Shown: piece by piece, positions 47,371 to 58,223 of the stretch
Position numbering within the stretch: the stretch's first letter is position 1
How the letters are laid out: the number at the start of each line of letters is the position of its first letter
Assembly: GCF_029227915.1 (NCBI RefSeq)
Contig: NC_079884.1
Coordinates: 806,001 to 870,000, forward strand
From: Hydractinia symbiolongicarpus
Taxonomy: Eukaryota; Cnidaria; Hydrozoa; Anthoathecata; Hydractiniidae
Length of the DNA stretch: 64,000 nt
Direction: 5' to 3'
Notes under the pieces: generated by a model
The model's database searches: none
Told to the model about the DNA's origin: nothing
The model's input: the letters and a program-made list of their open reading frames with translations, nothing else
Program-made: the position numbers and the translations under genes

Positions 47371-47552
47371 ACTTTAAAGAAACATATACATGGTCGTTCA
47401 GCATATATATTTTTATTTCAATATTTTTATTTCAATGTAATGACAACTGTTAAAAAATTTTGTATAGTCTGATGAAGACCTCCAATACGGAGGTCGAAAT
47501 ATTACCATAAAAATATATATGCTGAACGACCATGTATATGTTTCTTTAAAGT
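47371..47552 (+). ncRNA. Hammerhead-ribozyme-like core inside a 46-bp perfect inverted repeat
   Basis: CTGATGA (47469-47475) is followed by A, a perfect 7-bp stem (GACCTCC, loop AATAC, GGAGGTC) and GAAA (47496-47499). These are the invariant strands of a hammerhead ribozyme with stem II. The arms 47371-47416 and 47507-47552 are exact reverse complements (46 of 46) and would bring the core together as a long closing helix. TATT after GAAA can pair with AATA at about 47421, giving a candidate cleavage triplet ATT, but stem I is not convincing. Cleavage ability is therefore inferred only. Such motifs are known in Penelope-like elements and retrozymes. Confidence 0.6.
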
Positions 47553-48124
47553 ATTAACATACGTTCACATGAACATGTCATTTAAAGAGTAGTCTCTCTA
47601 ATCAGCAGACGCAATTGGTGCAAACAAATATCTCCGTTATTTTTCTACAGAAAAAAAATTAAAAAGCAATTGCATCATTTTCTTCAAGTGCCAAAAATAC
47701 TCATTTTATGTATAAAAACATTTAGAAAATTTTCTATGAGACTAGGATTTGACCGGTGTGACGAATCTGTCCGTAAAGTAGAGGTGCCCGCCTTTTGCAA
47801 TGCTCGTCGTACAGTAATACTTAAATACATCCACACCGCAACGTTTAAATACAAGATCTTACTTTAGATAGCTTTTTATTGACAGTTTGGTCATTTACCC
47901 TCTAAGCACGTTCATTTATGAGTGATGCATGTTTTTTTCTGTTGGAATCATAATGTCATTCAAAAAATTTAGAATCTGTGTGTTACTAAAGTGCTTTGAG
48001 TTAGCACTCAAAAACAGGACGTAGTTTCTCCATCATGTGTCAGCAATATTGGTCGTTTGAAATTATTATGTCAAGTGTTGCGCTCTCAAAACTTATTGTA
48101 TGAGAGCAATGAAATATAACATAC
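47553..48124. other. Intergenic sequence, no gene recognised
   Basis: AT-rich. GTCTCTCT beside the left arm of the inverted repeat is echoed by GTAGTCTCTCT at 47591, perhaps part of the same element. Confidence 0.4.
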
Positions 48125-48126
48125 CT

Positions 48127-48358
48127 TATCGGTAAAAAAAGTCGGCAAAAAAATTAGTCGGCAAAAATAAATAGTCGGCAAAATTATTAGTCTTAGTCAC
48201 TTTGTTGACTAAATTTTTTAATTTAGTCACTAATAAAAAAATTTTGCATAAAACCTTTCCTCTAAGATAAAACAAAAAAACGGCAAAAAGGTGGTCGGAA
48301 AGAAATATTAGTGACTTAGCCAAAATTTAGTCACTTTTGCCGACTTTTTTTTCCGGTT
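48127..48358. mobile_element. Small MITE with AGTCGGCAAAA ends
   Basis: Left end TATCGGTAAAAAAAGTCGGC and right end, inverted, TAACCGGAAAAAAAAGTCGG, followed by CAAAA on both. Direct copies of AGTCGGCAAAA recur at 48139, 48154 and 48171. The interior has inverted TTAGTCACT motifs. 232 bp, no coding capacity. Confidence 0.6.
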
Positions 48359-48424
48359 ACGTACGTCTGCGCAAAAACAGAAGATATGAATCAATTCACA
48401 TTACACAGATATTGTTTTAATTGA

Positions 48425-49175
48425 ATTTCCGCGCCCGAAGGCGTAGGAAATTCTTTAAAACCGTCGTTTTTTTCTTTCGGAGCATTTTTTGAGAAAAAAT
48501 CGACCCTTGGATTTCACGTTCCTCTGAGAGGAGGATAGATAACTGACTAACTAACTAACCCTGTCCCAAATGGTCAATTGCAACGTCACAGATTTAAACT
48601 TTGTACCCAAGCTCCCAAAGTACTGGGAAGTCATCTAAATGACGTTTCAGGCCAAAATTGGTATTTGTTTTTGACAAAATTTGGCACAGTTAACAAAAAA
48701 AGTATGCTAACATAATGGTGACATCATAATTTTGGTTTTTGTCACCTAAATGTCATTTTAGGCCAAAATTTGTCCAAAAATTAAAACCACTTTATTTTCG
48801 ACAAAAATTGGCACAGTTAATAAAAAAGTATGCTGAAAATGATGGTCACATCCAAATTTTGATGTTTTGTCAACTAAATGCCGTTTAAGACCATAAACGT
48901 TTCAATCGAAAGACTTTCAACCATAAATGATAGGCTATATTTTTTGTTAGCAATTTCTTTTAAAATGTGAGTTTATTATGACACGTTTCGTTTTGTTTGC
49001 GTTTGTTGTAAGATATAATGTCACTTGTGTGCTTTATCTTCAGAGCTTCATGCACCAAACCTCTTCGAATGTTTGGCATGATTTGGCATGACACAACAAA
49101 TTAGCAGGTTGTCATCAAATATTTTGGTAGCGAGCGGAAATTCTTAGAGCCCCCAGGGCTTCTTGTTTTTTTATT
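48425..49175. repeat. Repeat region with GGAAATTC ends and internal 110-130-bp direct repeats
   Basis: The left edge has a short hairpin (GAATTTCC...GGAAATTC). The right edge has GCGGAAATTC. Inside, AAATG(A/T)C(G/A)TTT(C/T)AGGCCAAAAT begins two diverged units at about 48637 and 48750, with a third start near 48876. Each unit includes GGCACAGTTAA, AAAAGTATGCT and ATGGT(G/C)ACATC. It looks like a non-coding mobile repeat. Confidence 0.5.
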
Positions 49176-50217
49176 AAACAAGCATTATAGTTTATGGTCA
49201 ATACAAGATGACGCCGCAACCAGCCAGAAAAGTGTTCCAATTAACAACTGTCTCAGTAGATTTAATACTTGAAGTTGTAAGTTATTAAATATGGACAAAC
49301 AAGTACTTTGAAACGCACGCTATTAGAGTTGTCCACTCCGCATAGATGATTTGGTATGTGATTTTGACTGTCATTTCACCCGTTCCTAAAAATTTCTGTT
49401 GTAGATAGGTGTTTGGTACAAATGATTTCAGCAATAAGAGATTGATTTGACTGTAATTTAATCACGATATGGCGCATGAGGAAATAACATTTTTCTTTGG
49501 GGCGGGTGACTTCCTAATTTCTGATTGCCCATACAAAAGCTGCTAGCCAGGTACAACATTCCACCCAAAAATTCCTATCAAAATGTTCATTTCATATTAT
49601 AAAAGCAATTTCAGTCAGTCAGTTGTTAAGAGTAACTTAATAGAAATCAATTTTTTTTACGGGAAATCAAATCGTTGAATGCAATGCTGGATGAAACGAA
49701 GTCGGTTATGAACTCTGCAGAATTTAGCAAAACTTTCGAGCTTTTCGGAAAAAATAAAGGTAGTAGGTGGTATTAGTAGTAGTAGAAAATTTAATGATGT
49801 ATACTGCTAAGGAATGGTCCTGACTTTAAGGTTTTAAAGAACTATATTTTTAACACAAGTTGATAGATAAACAATTTCTTTAGGTACATTTTATTTAAAC
49901 TGTCTTTTAAAATTTCCTGATAAAAATATGCATAAAATGCTTATTTGATTACAAAGGGTCTTCAGACATTTCTTAATCATTTGTTTAATCTAAATATAAA
50001 TATAAGCATATTTCTGTTTGTAAAACTAAAAAATAACCTGGTTAAACATAAAAACTTGGTAAATTCAAGTGGAAAATGTTGATTTGCAAGTTTAAAATTT
50101 TGTCACACACAAAAGCCACACACAAAAGCTGCATATAATATATACATAAATAAATTAGCACTAAATTATATATAAACACAAATCCTTCTTTTCAGAATAC
50201 ACATGTGCACCTGCCAG
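49176..50217. other. Intergenic / geminin 3' flank
   Basis: AT-rich, no gene. Several AATAAA- or ATATAA-like A/T motifs lie just downstream of the geminin stop on its strand. Confidence 0.4.
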
Positions 50218-50925
50218 CTATTCCTTTTCAGAAGGCGGGCTGCTAGCTTCTAGTAAGTTGTTATATAAAATCTTGAAGTATTCAGCCTCATTTAGTTCTT
50301 TTTTTAATTTCTCGTTCTCTTCTTTTAGGGCATCTATTTCATCATATAACTTGTCATTCTCATTCAGTGTCTCTTCTAACGCAAGTCTACGTTCCTCGGC
50401 AATAGTTTTCCAGTAGCTGTCATTTACTGTTTCTGTTGCTTTCATTAGGGTAATCGCATCTTCAACCAAATCTTTTTCCACATCTGTGCCCTCACTTGAA
50501 GATTCAGATACTCTGTTTTTATGCAAAGGTTCCTCTAATTTTTTAAAACCTTTTCGTGAAAATGCTTCTTTTATACTAAATGTATCCCGATTTTGGCCAA
50601 CAAGAGTGCCCTTTCCTTGGGCAGATTGCTGAAGCGTTGCAAGACTTCGCCTTTTAGCAGTTTTGGGTTTTTTTCCACTGCCACTGCCAGATTTTTTAGA
50701 GTTTATAATAGCAATCTCATCGTCAGTCAGAATTTTAAATGGTTTGTGCTTACCACTGCCTGGTGTACTAAATGGCGACTGCAACGATTTACCTCCAAGT
50801 TTGAGTACATTCTTCATTTTTACGTCCGGCGTGTTGTTTTCCTTGTCAACCTCGTTCGTTAAATCCTTCAATGAAGTAGCCATCCTGACTTCGTTCGCCA
50901 TTTTATATTTTCTCGCGCGAGACAT
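50218..50925 (-). CDS. GMNN: Geminin, inhibitor of DNA replication licensing
   Basis: One coding exon of 236 codons including the stop (235 residues; vertebrate geminin is about 209). Geminin binds Cdt1 and blocks MCM loading in S/G2. The N-terminal half has a destruction-box-like stretch KRRSLATLQQSAQGKG near residues 95-110, matching the RRxL context of geminin degradation by the APC/C. The conserved coil begins with YWKTIAEERRLALEETL and continues as leucine-heptad text (ENDKLYDEIDALKEEN), the homodimer and Cdt1-binding region. I chose ATG at 50925 because a 3' splice site (TTTTTTTAG) lies about 20 bp upstream, so earlier in-frame text is intron. A downstream ATG at 50901 is also possible. 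Confidence 0.9.
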   Translation of the reverse strand: MSRARKYKMANEVRMATSLKDLTNEVDKENNTPDVKMKNVLKLGGKSLQSPFSTPGSGKHKPFKILTDDEIAIINSKKSGSGSGKKPKTAKRRSLATLQQSAQGKGTLVGQNRDTFSIKEAFSRKGFKKLEEPLHKNRVSESSSEGTDVEKDLVEDAITLMKATETVNDSYWKTIAEERRLALEETLNENDKLYDEIDALKEENEKLKKELNEAEYFKILYNNLLEASSPPSEKE

Positions 50926-51230
50926 TCTTTCGTGCTCTCTTTGTCCTAAAAAAATTAAATGAAGTGATGTACGGGGTCGGTAATGTATTGATATAGGTTT
51001 TATATTAACCTTCGTTAGCGCATTGTAAGACATAAAAATTCTAGATAGAAAAACATATATTTATTTAAATATAATTTGGATGTAAAGTAAAAAAATTGAA
51101 TAATTTAAAATAGTCACCTTAATACGGGGTAAACGTTACACCCTGAATGTATTTTAATGAGTTTAATAAACTAACTTTTAGTAATAAGTCAGGGCGACAT
51201 AGTATCAGACTATGACTAATTGCAAACAAG

Positions 51231-51872
51231 ATGGCATCTAATGCTGTTGAAAGAAAAATCGTGCATACTTCTAAAAAATCTAATCGTGAATATTCATGCA
51301 AATACCTGGCAAGAACGTCATGGTCGCAATTTCAAGAACTAGACCATTCACTTTCCAGATTAATGAGTCTCTATAATGGTTACTTTGGAACAAAGTCTTT
51401 TAAAATATTACGAGCACTACTTAAATTTTTGGAATGGACTGGTCATGGCGTTCCTTGGTTAGTTTTTGTTTCATATCAGATTTTTGCTTCAAGTGATGAA
51501 TTTTATTTCACTTTAATGTTGTCACTGATTCTGGACTTAATTGTAATTGCAGTGCTGAAGCTAGTTTTCCAAAGACCTCGCCCAATATACAATGAGAACG
51601 ATATGCCTTTGAGTGCCTCTAAGGTGGACGACTTCTCCTTCCCATCTGGTCACACAACTAGAGCATTCATGGTTATGTTCCTGTATGTGATGCATAGAAT
51701 TTCAAACATTGAAAGAATCTTTTGGATTTCTTGGGCAGTACTTCTTGGCTTGTCCAGAGTTGTGTTAGGAAGACACCATCTTAGTGATGTAGTAGCTGGT
51801 GTTTTTATTGGATTGGCTGATGGTGTTATGGTAACAGAGTTTGTGATGTGGTATAATAGACAACATTTTTAA
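51231..51872 (+). CDS. PLPP6: Polyisoprenoid diphosphate phosphatase (PLPP6-like)
   Basis: An intronless 213-residue PAP2-family membrane phosphatase. The three catalytic motifs are present: KLVFQRPRP (K110 to P118), PSGH (138-141, catalytic-acid His141), and SRVVLGRHHLSD (175-186), where His182 is the nucleophile and Asp186 its partner. Hydrophobic segments lie near 73-86, 93-112, 143-155 and 163-176. PLPP6 (PPAPDC2) removes phosphate from presqualene and isoprenoid diphosphates at the ER and is also single-exon in vertebrates. The gene starts about 300 bp from the geminin coding exon in the opposite direction, so the two may share a promoter region. Confidence 0.9.
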   Translation: MASNAVERKIVHTSKKSNREYSCKYLARTSWSQFQELDHSLSRLMSLYNGYFGTKSFKILRALLKFLEWTGHGVPWLVFVSYQIFASSDEFYFTLMLSLILDLIVIAVLKLVFQRPRPIYNENDMPLSASKVDDFSFPSGHTTRAFMVMFLYVMHRISNIERIFWISWAVLLGLSRVVLGRHHLSDVVAGVFIGLADGVMVTEFVMWYNRQHF

Positions 51873-53200
51873 TTTGATTGATTTAGTAGCAGAAATTTGA
51901 AATTTATAAAAACTAGACAGAAGTTTTATTATCAGTGTTTAATCACTTGTTGGCAAAAATTTTAAGTTTCTCTTTTATTGTAAAAACTGAAAGAAAGCTA
52001 TATGCATGAGAAAACATTATCTTGGAAATTTTATTAAAACACATTTAAATGTTTACTGAATAGCTACATCCATTGCAACCCATTTAAAATATCCTTAATA
52101 ATTCTCTATTTATTTGGAAAAATGCAGAAAATTTCTCAAAATTCTGACACTAGAAAAATTAGAAATCCTGATTAATTTTCTAGCAGAGCCAGAAAAAAAT
52201 AAAAGTTGCTCAGAAAGTACCTTAATGGTAGTAATTTTCGATGTTACTAATTTCCACAGTAAAATTTTTCTTAAAAAGAAAATTGCAATTTACGGGTATC
52301 AATTTTTGCTGATAGCTCGAGGTCTTTGGTGGGTATTAATTTTCGCAAAACGACAAATTTTTTCAAACGTGTTATATCGAAAGATTTTTTTAAAAACAAA
52401 GAAGTTTTACTTAACATCACTATCTACCTTATAGTCAGAAATTTTTGCGACATTTTAATTTTGCAATAAAAATTTTGGGACAATTTCGCGATTTTTATTT
52501 TCGTGATTCGTTGCCTTGAATTTTTTTCGCGACATTTAATTTTCGGAATTTCATAGAGTTACGGAGTTGAGAAAAACAAAATATGATTTTTAAGTACGTT
52601 TTTCTACTCTAATAATGAAAAGGAAGCTTTTTTCATAAAAGGTTAATGTTATAATCAATAAGGTAGCGGAAGAACCTTTATTTTTGATCATGCGAGGATA
52701 GTACAACCTTTTAAACTCCCCTAGACGTTTGCCCAGACCCATGTCCTCCGACCTCTTCTGGCCTTCGATATCTGGTTAGGAATGTCACTAGGGATAAAAG
52801 AATTAAAACTGAAGAGGTTTCATAGGTGTAAGAGTTAGACAGGAAAGTTTAAAAAAAGATGAAATTTCATAAAAAAGGAGATCGATGATTTGAAAGACAA
52901 AATTCCATTTAGGTTAACAGGTAAACCGCTTTCTAAAATTGTGTTTAAATGTGCATTTGTTCCTTAATTTTCCCGGGTTTTATTAAATTGAGAGATAGAG
53001 AAATGTTCCTTCGAGCGTAGTCAATTGATTTAGCTATTTAGCTATACAGCGTCCCTAATAATCAGTGCATAGCCATGCTGACATCATCAATGCTGCAAAT
53101 GAGTTAAAAAATTTCTAGCGCAATTCCCTAATAGTCTACGCGCACATTAAATCATACAGCAAATGATTAAAAAGGGGAATTCCCAAGTGATACTAATAAT
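51873..53200. other. Intergenic sequence, no gene recognised
   Basis: AT-rich 3' flank of PLPP6 and spacer before the PolB element. Repeated text of the kind TTTTCGCGA/AATTTTCG near 52320-52560 suggests an old MITE. No gene is supported. Confidence 0.45.
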
Positions 53201-53238
53201 AAACGCATGCGCAGTCATTGACCCGTTAGTCGAGCAGA

Positions 53239-53616
53239 ATGAAATCGTCTGACAAAACAAAAACTCTATACAATAAAGAAATGAACACACGCACTGTGAA
53301 ACAATTACGTGATATCGCGAAAAGCCGTGGACTTCTTACGGGGTATTACAAACTATGCAAGGCTGATTTGATTTCCTTATTGGAGAATGTACCACATTAC
53401 GTTTGGAGGCCACCTAAACAACCAGCTAAACCTATAACATCGGAGGATGTACCACATTACGCTTGGAGGCCACCTAAGAGGGTTCCGGTTAAACCTATAA
53501 CGTCCGAGGCCTTAGACATTTTTAAGAGACAGGAATCAAAAAATCGTTCGGTCGTGAAAACCAAGATGCGAGGTAGGGAGTCAAGAGAACCTATGCAGCC
53601 TTCAATCGAACTGTGA
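53239..53616 (+). CDS. SAP-like domain protein of the PolB element
   Basis: 125 residues. Residues 17-49 (TVKQLRDIAKSRGLLTGYYK, then LCKADLISLLE) fit the helix-extended-helix of SAP/LEM-like DNA-binding domains. After it, a 23-26-residue repeat VPHYxWRPPK...PITSE occurs twice (about 51-72 and 74-97). The C-terminus is basic. The stop TGA overlaps the ATG of the next frame (ATGA, 53613-53616). An intact frame in a decayed element. A role in DNA binding or packaging is a guess. Confidence 0.6.
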   Translation: MKSSDKTKTLYNKEMNTRTVKQLRDIAKSRGLLTGYYKLCKADLISLLENVPHYVWRPPKQPAKPITSEDVPHYAWRPPKRVPVKPITSEALDIFKRQESKNRSVVKTKMRGRESREPMQPSIEL

Positions 53617-56600
53617 TGAATCTCTATAACAGGACAACCAACACAAGACCTACACTTCATGACGAGGTAGAAAAAAAGGCCGAGGAAGACTATCTTCCAG
53701 ATATAAAAAATCTATATGATCGGCAGAAGCAAGACTATGCACCTCAGGAATATAAGCATGCTCTCCACAGGACATATAGAAGTTACTGCATTCCCGGTAT
53801 AGGAGGCGCCGCCGTCGACGGGTATGTAGGGATGGTGCGACCCAACGTGAAAACCCTGGTTGAAGGGCAGGTAGAAGATATGGGATCAGCGAAGGTACAG
53901 CTGTCCCTATGGATCATGTGGAAGAAGAAAACGATAACGATGAGTATATCGAGGTTAAGAAAGCCTTCAATAGTAATATGGCCTCAGTCTTCCAGGGTAG
54001 CGATGTAGACAACATACTGGATAGGATCTTTGCTCAAATCAAAACACATGTGGAGCATCCAGCACTACCCCAAAGTGGCTCTTTGATCAGTCGAATTCTA
54101 CACGTTGATGTAGACTTCCATAAGCTACGGCTAACAAGAGGTTCCTCGTATATAGAGATATGGATAGCCTCAAAGAAAGCCGTCATTAACCCAAAAAATG
54201 AAGATGAGAAGTGCTTCAGATGGGGCCGTTATAACATTCCTGCACCATCCCGAGATTGAAAGAGATCCACAGAGAATCACTAAATTAAGACCCTACGTAA
54301 CCTTTATAACTGGTATAGAGTTTCCGACAAGCACCAAGTTCGAGGAAAATAATAAAGATATTGCTGTAAACGTCCTATACATAACGGGAAAGAAGATCCA
54401 CATCCTACGTCGGTCGGTGCACAACGGACATAGCAAGCAAGTGAATCTACTACTAATTACAGATGACAAGAAGAGTCACAGCCGTCAAAAGTCTATTGAG
54501 GCTCCTAGGCAAGGAGACCTCGAATAATAGGAATGCAATGCACTTTTGCCTGAACTGCCTAAAGGGCTTTCCCACGGTTGAATTGAGGGATAAGCATTAT
54601 GGCTACTGCAAGGACCAAAAGGCTGTTAAAATCACGATGCCAAACGAGTCTGAAAAATGGCTATTCTATAGAGATGGGCAACAGCAATTCAAAGTACCCT
54701 TTGCTATATATGCAGACTTCGAGATTCTACTCATCTCAGTAGAAGATGCAAGGGGTGAAAAGACTAAAAAGCTGAGTAAGCATGTACCATCTGGCTGGTG
54801 CACATATAGTACCTTTGCCTATGGAAGTGTACCAAATCCCCTAATGGTATACATGGGCGAGGACTGTGTAACCCCTTTCGTGAACCACCTGGAGGACGAG
54901 GTAAAGCGTCTATACCGTACCTACCCGCCGCACCCCATGATGCCTCTAACGGAGGCCCTAAGAAGAGAACATGACGAGGCATCGAAATGTCATATCTGCA
55001 TGAAGCCGTTTGACGACTGCGAGTATAACCGTAAGGCCCGAGATCACTTCCACTATACAGGTCTGTATAGAGGCGCAGCGCACGCAATCTGTAACCTCAG
55101 ATACATAATACCTAGCCATATACCTGTGATGTTCCACAACCTAAGCGGGCACGACGCACATCTATTTATCCGAGAACTAGGTGAAAAGTACGACACCCAG
55201 GACATTAGGCGCATCGCCGAGAATACCGAAAAATATATCAGTTTTAATGTTAAAATCAAGGTACCGTTTGCAGGCATGGGGTATAGTGATGGTGAAACGT
55301 ACAAGACAACAGGGATTAGGTTTATCGACAGCTGTCGATTAATGCCCTCAAGCCTGGACAAACTTGCAAGCAACCTCGACGATGAGCAGTGTAAAAATCT
55401 CCGCTGGTTTTTCAACAAGGATGATACATTTAAACTCATGAGCAAAAAAGGTGTGTACCCTTCCGAATACATGGGCGATTGGCAGCGATTCAAAGAGGCG
55501 CAACTACCTCCCAAGGATGCCTTTTTCAGTAATCTGAACATGAAAGGCATTAGCGACTATGAATATGACCATGTGAAAAAGGTATGGAATTGTGTAACTC
55601 CAGAGGGTGATAGCATCACCCTAGGCGACTACCACGATGTGTACCTCGCTACGGACGTCCTGTTATTGGTCGATGTATTTGAAACGTTCTGGGACGTGTG
55701 CTTGACGAATTACAAGCTTGATCCTGTGCACTTTTACAGTGCACTTAGTTTGGCCTGGAAGGCGGCTCTCAAGTATACTGGGATAAGGTTAGAGCTCCTT
55801 ACAGACCCTGACATGCTCCTGATGTTTGAAAAAGGTATCCGAGGAAGTATAACCCAGGCCGTACACTGGTATGCAAGAGCTAACAATAGGTATATGGGAG
55901 ATCAGTACGATCCAGAGGTTGAATCCTCCTACCTGCAGTACCTCGAAGGCAATAACCTCTATGGATGGGCGATGTGCCAAGACCTAACAACGGCTGGCTT
56001 CAAATGGGTTTCAAATGTAGAGGTATTCACAGAAAAGCAAATCGAGAAGCTCTTTATGGACAAAAAGCATGGGTACATATTAGAAGTTGATATCGACTAT
56101 CCCGGGAGACTACATGACAGCCATAATGAGTTGTCATTCCTACCCGAACGCATTATGGTCCACAAGGTCGAAAAATTGGTACCAAATTTGGAGGAAAAGC
56201 GAAAATATGTGGTCCATGTAAGAGCCCTCCACAAGGCTATAAAGGATTGGCTTGAGCTGAAAAGGGTACGCAGGGTGATCCAGTTTAATTAAAAGCCATG
56301 GCTTAAAGGGTACATCGATCACAACGCGAGGCTAAGAACGGCTGCCAAAAACGAGGTTGAAAAGGATTTCTACAAGCTGATGAATTTAAGCGTGTTTGGC
56401 AAGACGATGGAGAATATTAGGAATCATCGCCATTCAGCTGGTTACCAACGAGGACAAGTATATAAAGTTGTTCATGAAGCCAAATTTCAAGGGTGAAGAT
56501 GAACAAGCCCGTGTGTATTGGCCAGGCAATCCTGGATTTGTCAAAGATATTCATGTACGAATTCTATTATGACTACATGCAGCCAAAATACGGTAGCAAG

Positions 56601-57112
56601 CTGCAGCTTTGTTACATGGATACAGACAGCTTTGTTTACCATATACGAACAGAAGATTTCTACAGGGATATCAAAGACGATGTCGAGGCACGTTTTGATA
56701 CGAGTGCCTATAATCCCGATGTTAATACTCTCCCCATAGGCAAGAACAAAAAAGTGGTAGGCTTGATGAAGGATGAATTAGCGGGGAAGGTTATGACTGA
56801 GTTCATCACCCTAAGGGCCAAGCTATATGCCTACAAGAGCCTTACAAAAGAGGGCGGTGATCGCAAAGCTAAGGGCGTAAAGAGGTGTGTAACCAAAAAA
56901 TCCATCACTTTTGACGATTACCGAAGATGTCTGGAAGAGGGCGTTGATATTTACAGAAGCCAAGTGCTGATTTAAAACAAGAACCACCAAATATATACCC
57001 AAGAGGTAAACAAGTTAGCACTCAACAGGGAGGATGACAAACGTATCGTGCAACCTGATGAGATTACAACGCTTGCCCGTGGTCATTACCGCCTGGTACC
57101 CCCCCAGGAATA
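53613..57112 (+). pseudogene. Family-B DNA polymerase with N-terminal region, broken
   Basis: The longest intact part is 54463-56292. It starts with a C2H2-like finger (HFCLNCLKGF), then exonuclease motif I (YADFE) and a Cys-rich recombination-endonuclease-VII-like block (CHICMKPF, RDHFHYTG, YRGAAH). Exo II follows (HNLSGHDAHLF), and motif A reads YLEGNNLYGWAM. Beyond a stop at 56290 come motif B ([13 protein letters not shown]) and, at about 56610, motif C (YMDTDS). Motif A normally has Asp where this copy has Glu. Changes of frame occur near 53900, 54230 and 54480, then near 56440 and 56490, with further stops at 56290 and 56973. The 53613-54500 part is a conserved-looking N-terminal region of unknown role. 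This is protein-primed-type PolB by resemblance. Confidence 0.85.
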
Positions 57113-57193
57113 AAATGGAGGTGTGTCTATTAATTGCTGTACTTCTACCCTATCCCTGATCGCGCTTTGCTTTTTTCGATATCAATAAAGAGA

Positions 57194-57499
57194 ATGTCTG
57201 ATATTGCACGAGTATTTGACAATGCCTTTGCAGAATACGAACAGATAGAGAAACCTATTGATAAACGCCAAGCCTTAAAGAGGCCCTACGCAACAGCAAA
57301 GAACACCTTTTACCCAAAAAATGCACAGAAGGGTTTGTCGACTAGACCCCAGATAAGGCAATCGATAAAGTACATACTGAGTACATACAGCGTGAGCTTC
57401 ATGAAAAGGGGGAGAAGACGGCTAGGGCACTGTCTACCCTTGTTATCAGCTTCGGATAGGTGTTTAGCGCCTATTTTGGTGGCAGGACATACCGCCTGA
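57194..57499 (+). pseudogene. Small protein of PolB element, broken
   Basis: ATG at 57194 (MSDIARVFDNAFAEYEQ) opens a basic, hydrophilic frame. Past about residue 55 the text loses character, and better coding text continues in other frames to about 57550, so at least one frameshift is likely. Function not recognised. It follows the polymerase by about 80 bp. Confidence 0.4.
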
Positions 57500-57652
57500 C
57501 ATATGAGAAAAAAGAAGGAATAGGATGAGGCGGTGGGGAAAGATCTGTGAGGATAAGATAAATGAGTGAAAAATAGAAACAAGAAGAGAGAGTCATTACA
57601 AAGCCAGTAAAGCATCCGGGAAGGGTTGTGCAAGGACCAATTTGGCGGCACT

Positions 57653-57898
57653 GATGAAGAAAAGAAAGGAAGAAATGAAACAACAAGAGGTTACTGTAGA
57701 GCCTACAGTCAAAACCTCTTCTGGGACAAGTTCCGCACAGTCTACATCTACGGCGTAGGGATTCTGGCCGTATTGGCAATAGGGGTTGGTATATGGTGGT
57801 ACAAGTCCGGAAACAAATCTCAAAACACCACACCCGAGCCGTGGCAGGGAAAACATGGCAAAACTCATCCCCCAATAGAAATATTTAAGATGCATTGA
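57653..57898 (+). pseudogene. Small single-pass membrane protein of PolB element, frameshifted
   Basis: ATG at 57653 starts a Lys/Glu- then Thr/Ser-rich segment that ends early. The other frame continues with a clear membrane segment (YIYGVGILAVLAIGVGIWWY) and a polar tail ending at 57898. The two halves look like one small membrane protein split by a frameshift near 57750. No family recognised. Confidence 0.45.
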
Positions 57899-57927
57899 AT
57901 TTTTTCAAAAAATGACACAAAATAAAT

Positions 57928-58180
57928 GCCAGCAAGCAACGTAACACCTAAAGAAAATGAGATTTTAGATATGTTGTACGAAACAGTCGTAGACCTTTGT
58001 TTCACCTTTGCGTATGCCATGGCAGGTAAAAAATTCCTGGGATAACAAGGCCATCTACAAAAATGAATACCAATGACGTCCTCAAGATGGTTGCGTACTT
58101 CGCAGCAGATAGGGCAATTCGCGAAATAGCTGTCTCCAAGGGATGGATTCCCGCAAGCATAGTCGCCAAACCGAAATAGA
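57928..58180 (+). pseudogene. Conserved-looking small protein of PolB element, frameshifted
   Basis: 57928 begins MPASNVTPKENEILDMLYET with a hydrophobic FTFAYAMAG, then a stop. From about 58060 a second frame reads NDVLKMVAYFAADRAIRE and KGWIPASIV to a stop at 58180. Amphipathic or membrane-associated helices are likely. Not recognised. Confidence 0.4.
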
Positions 58181-58190
58181 CCATATGATA

Positions 58191-58223
58191 ATTTCTATAT
58201 CTCTTGGAGAGAGATATAGAAAT
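58191..58223. terminator. Perfect 14-bp intergenic hairpin
   Basis: ATTTCTATATCTCT and AGAGATATAGAAAT are exact inverted copies around TGGAG. The hairpin lies between two genes of the PolB element and abuts the next ATG at 58224. A role in transcript end formation is inferred, by analogy with hairpin polyadenylation signals of some large DNA viruses. Confidence 0.45.

Noticed and set aside
52114-52434. 106-residue frame downstream of PLPP6
   Set aside because: AT-driven composition, no domain and no neighbouring exons.
54764-55550. Minus-strand frames opposite the polymerase
   Set aside because: The plus-strand frame carries all the polymerase and nuclease motifs; the antisense frames are incidental.
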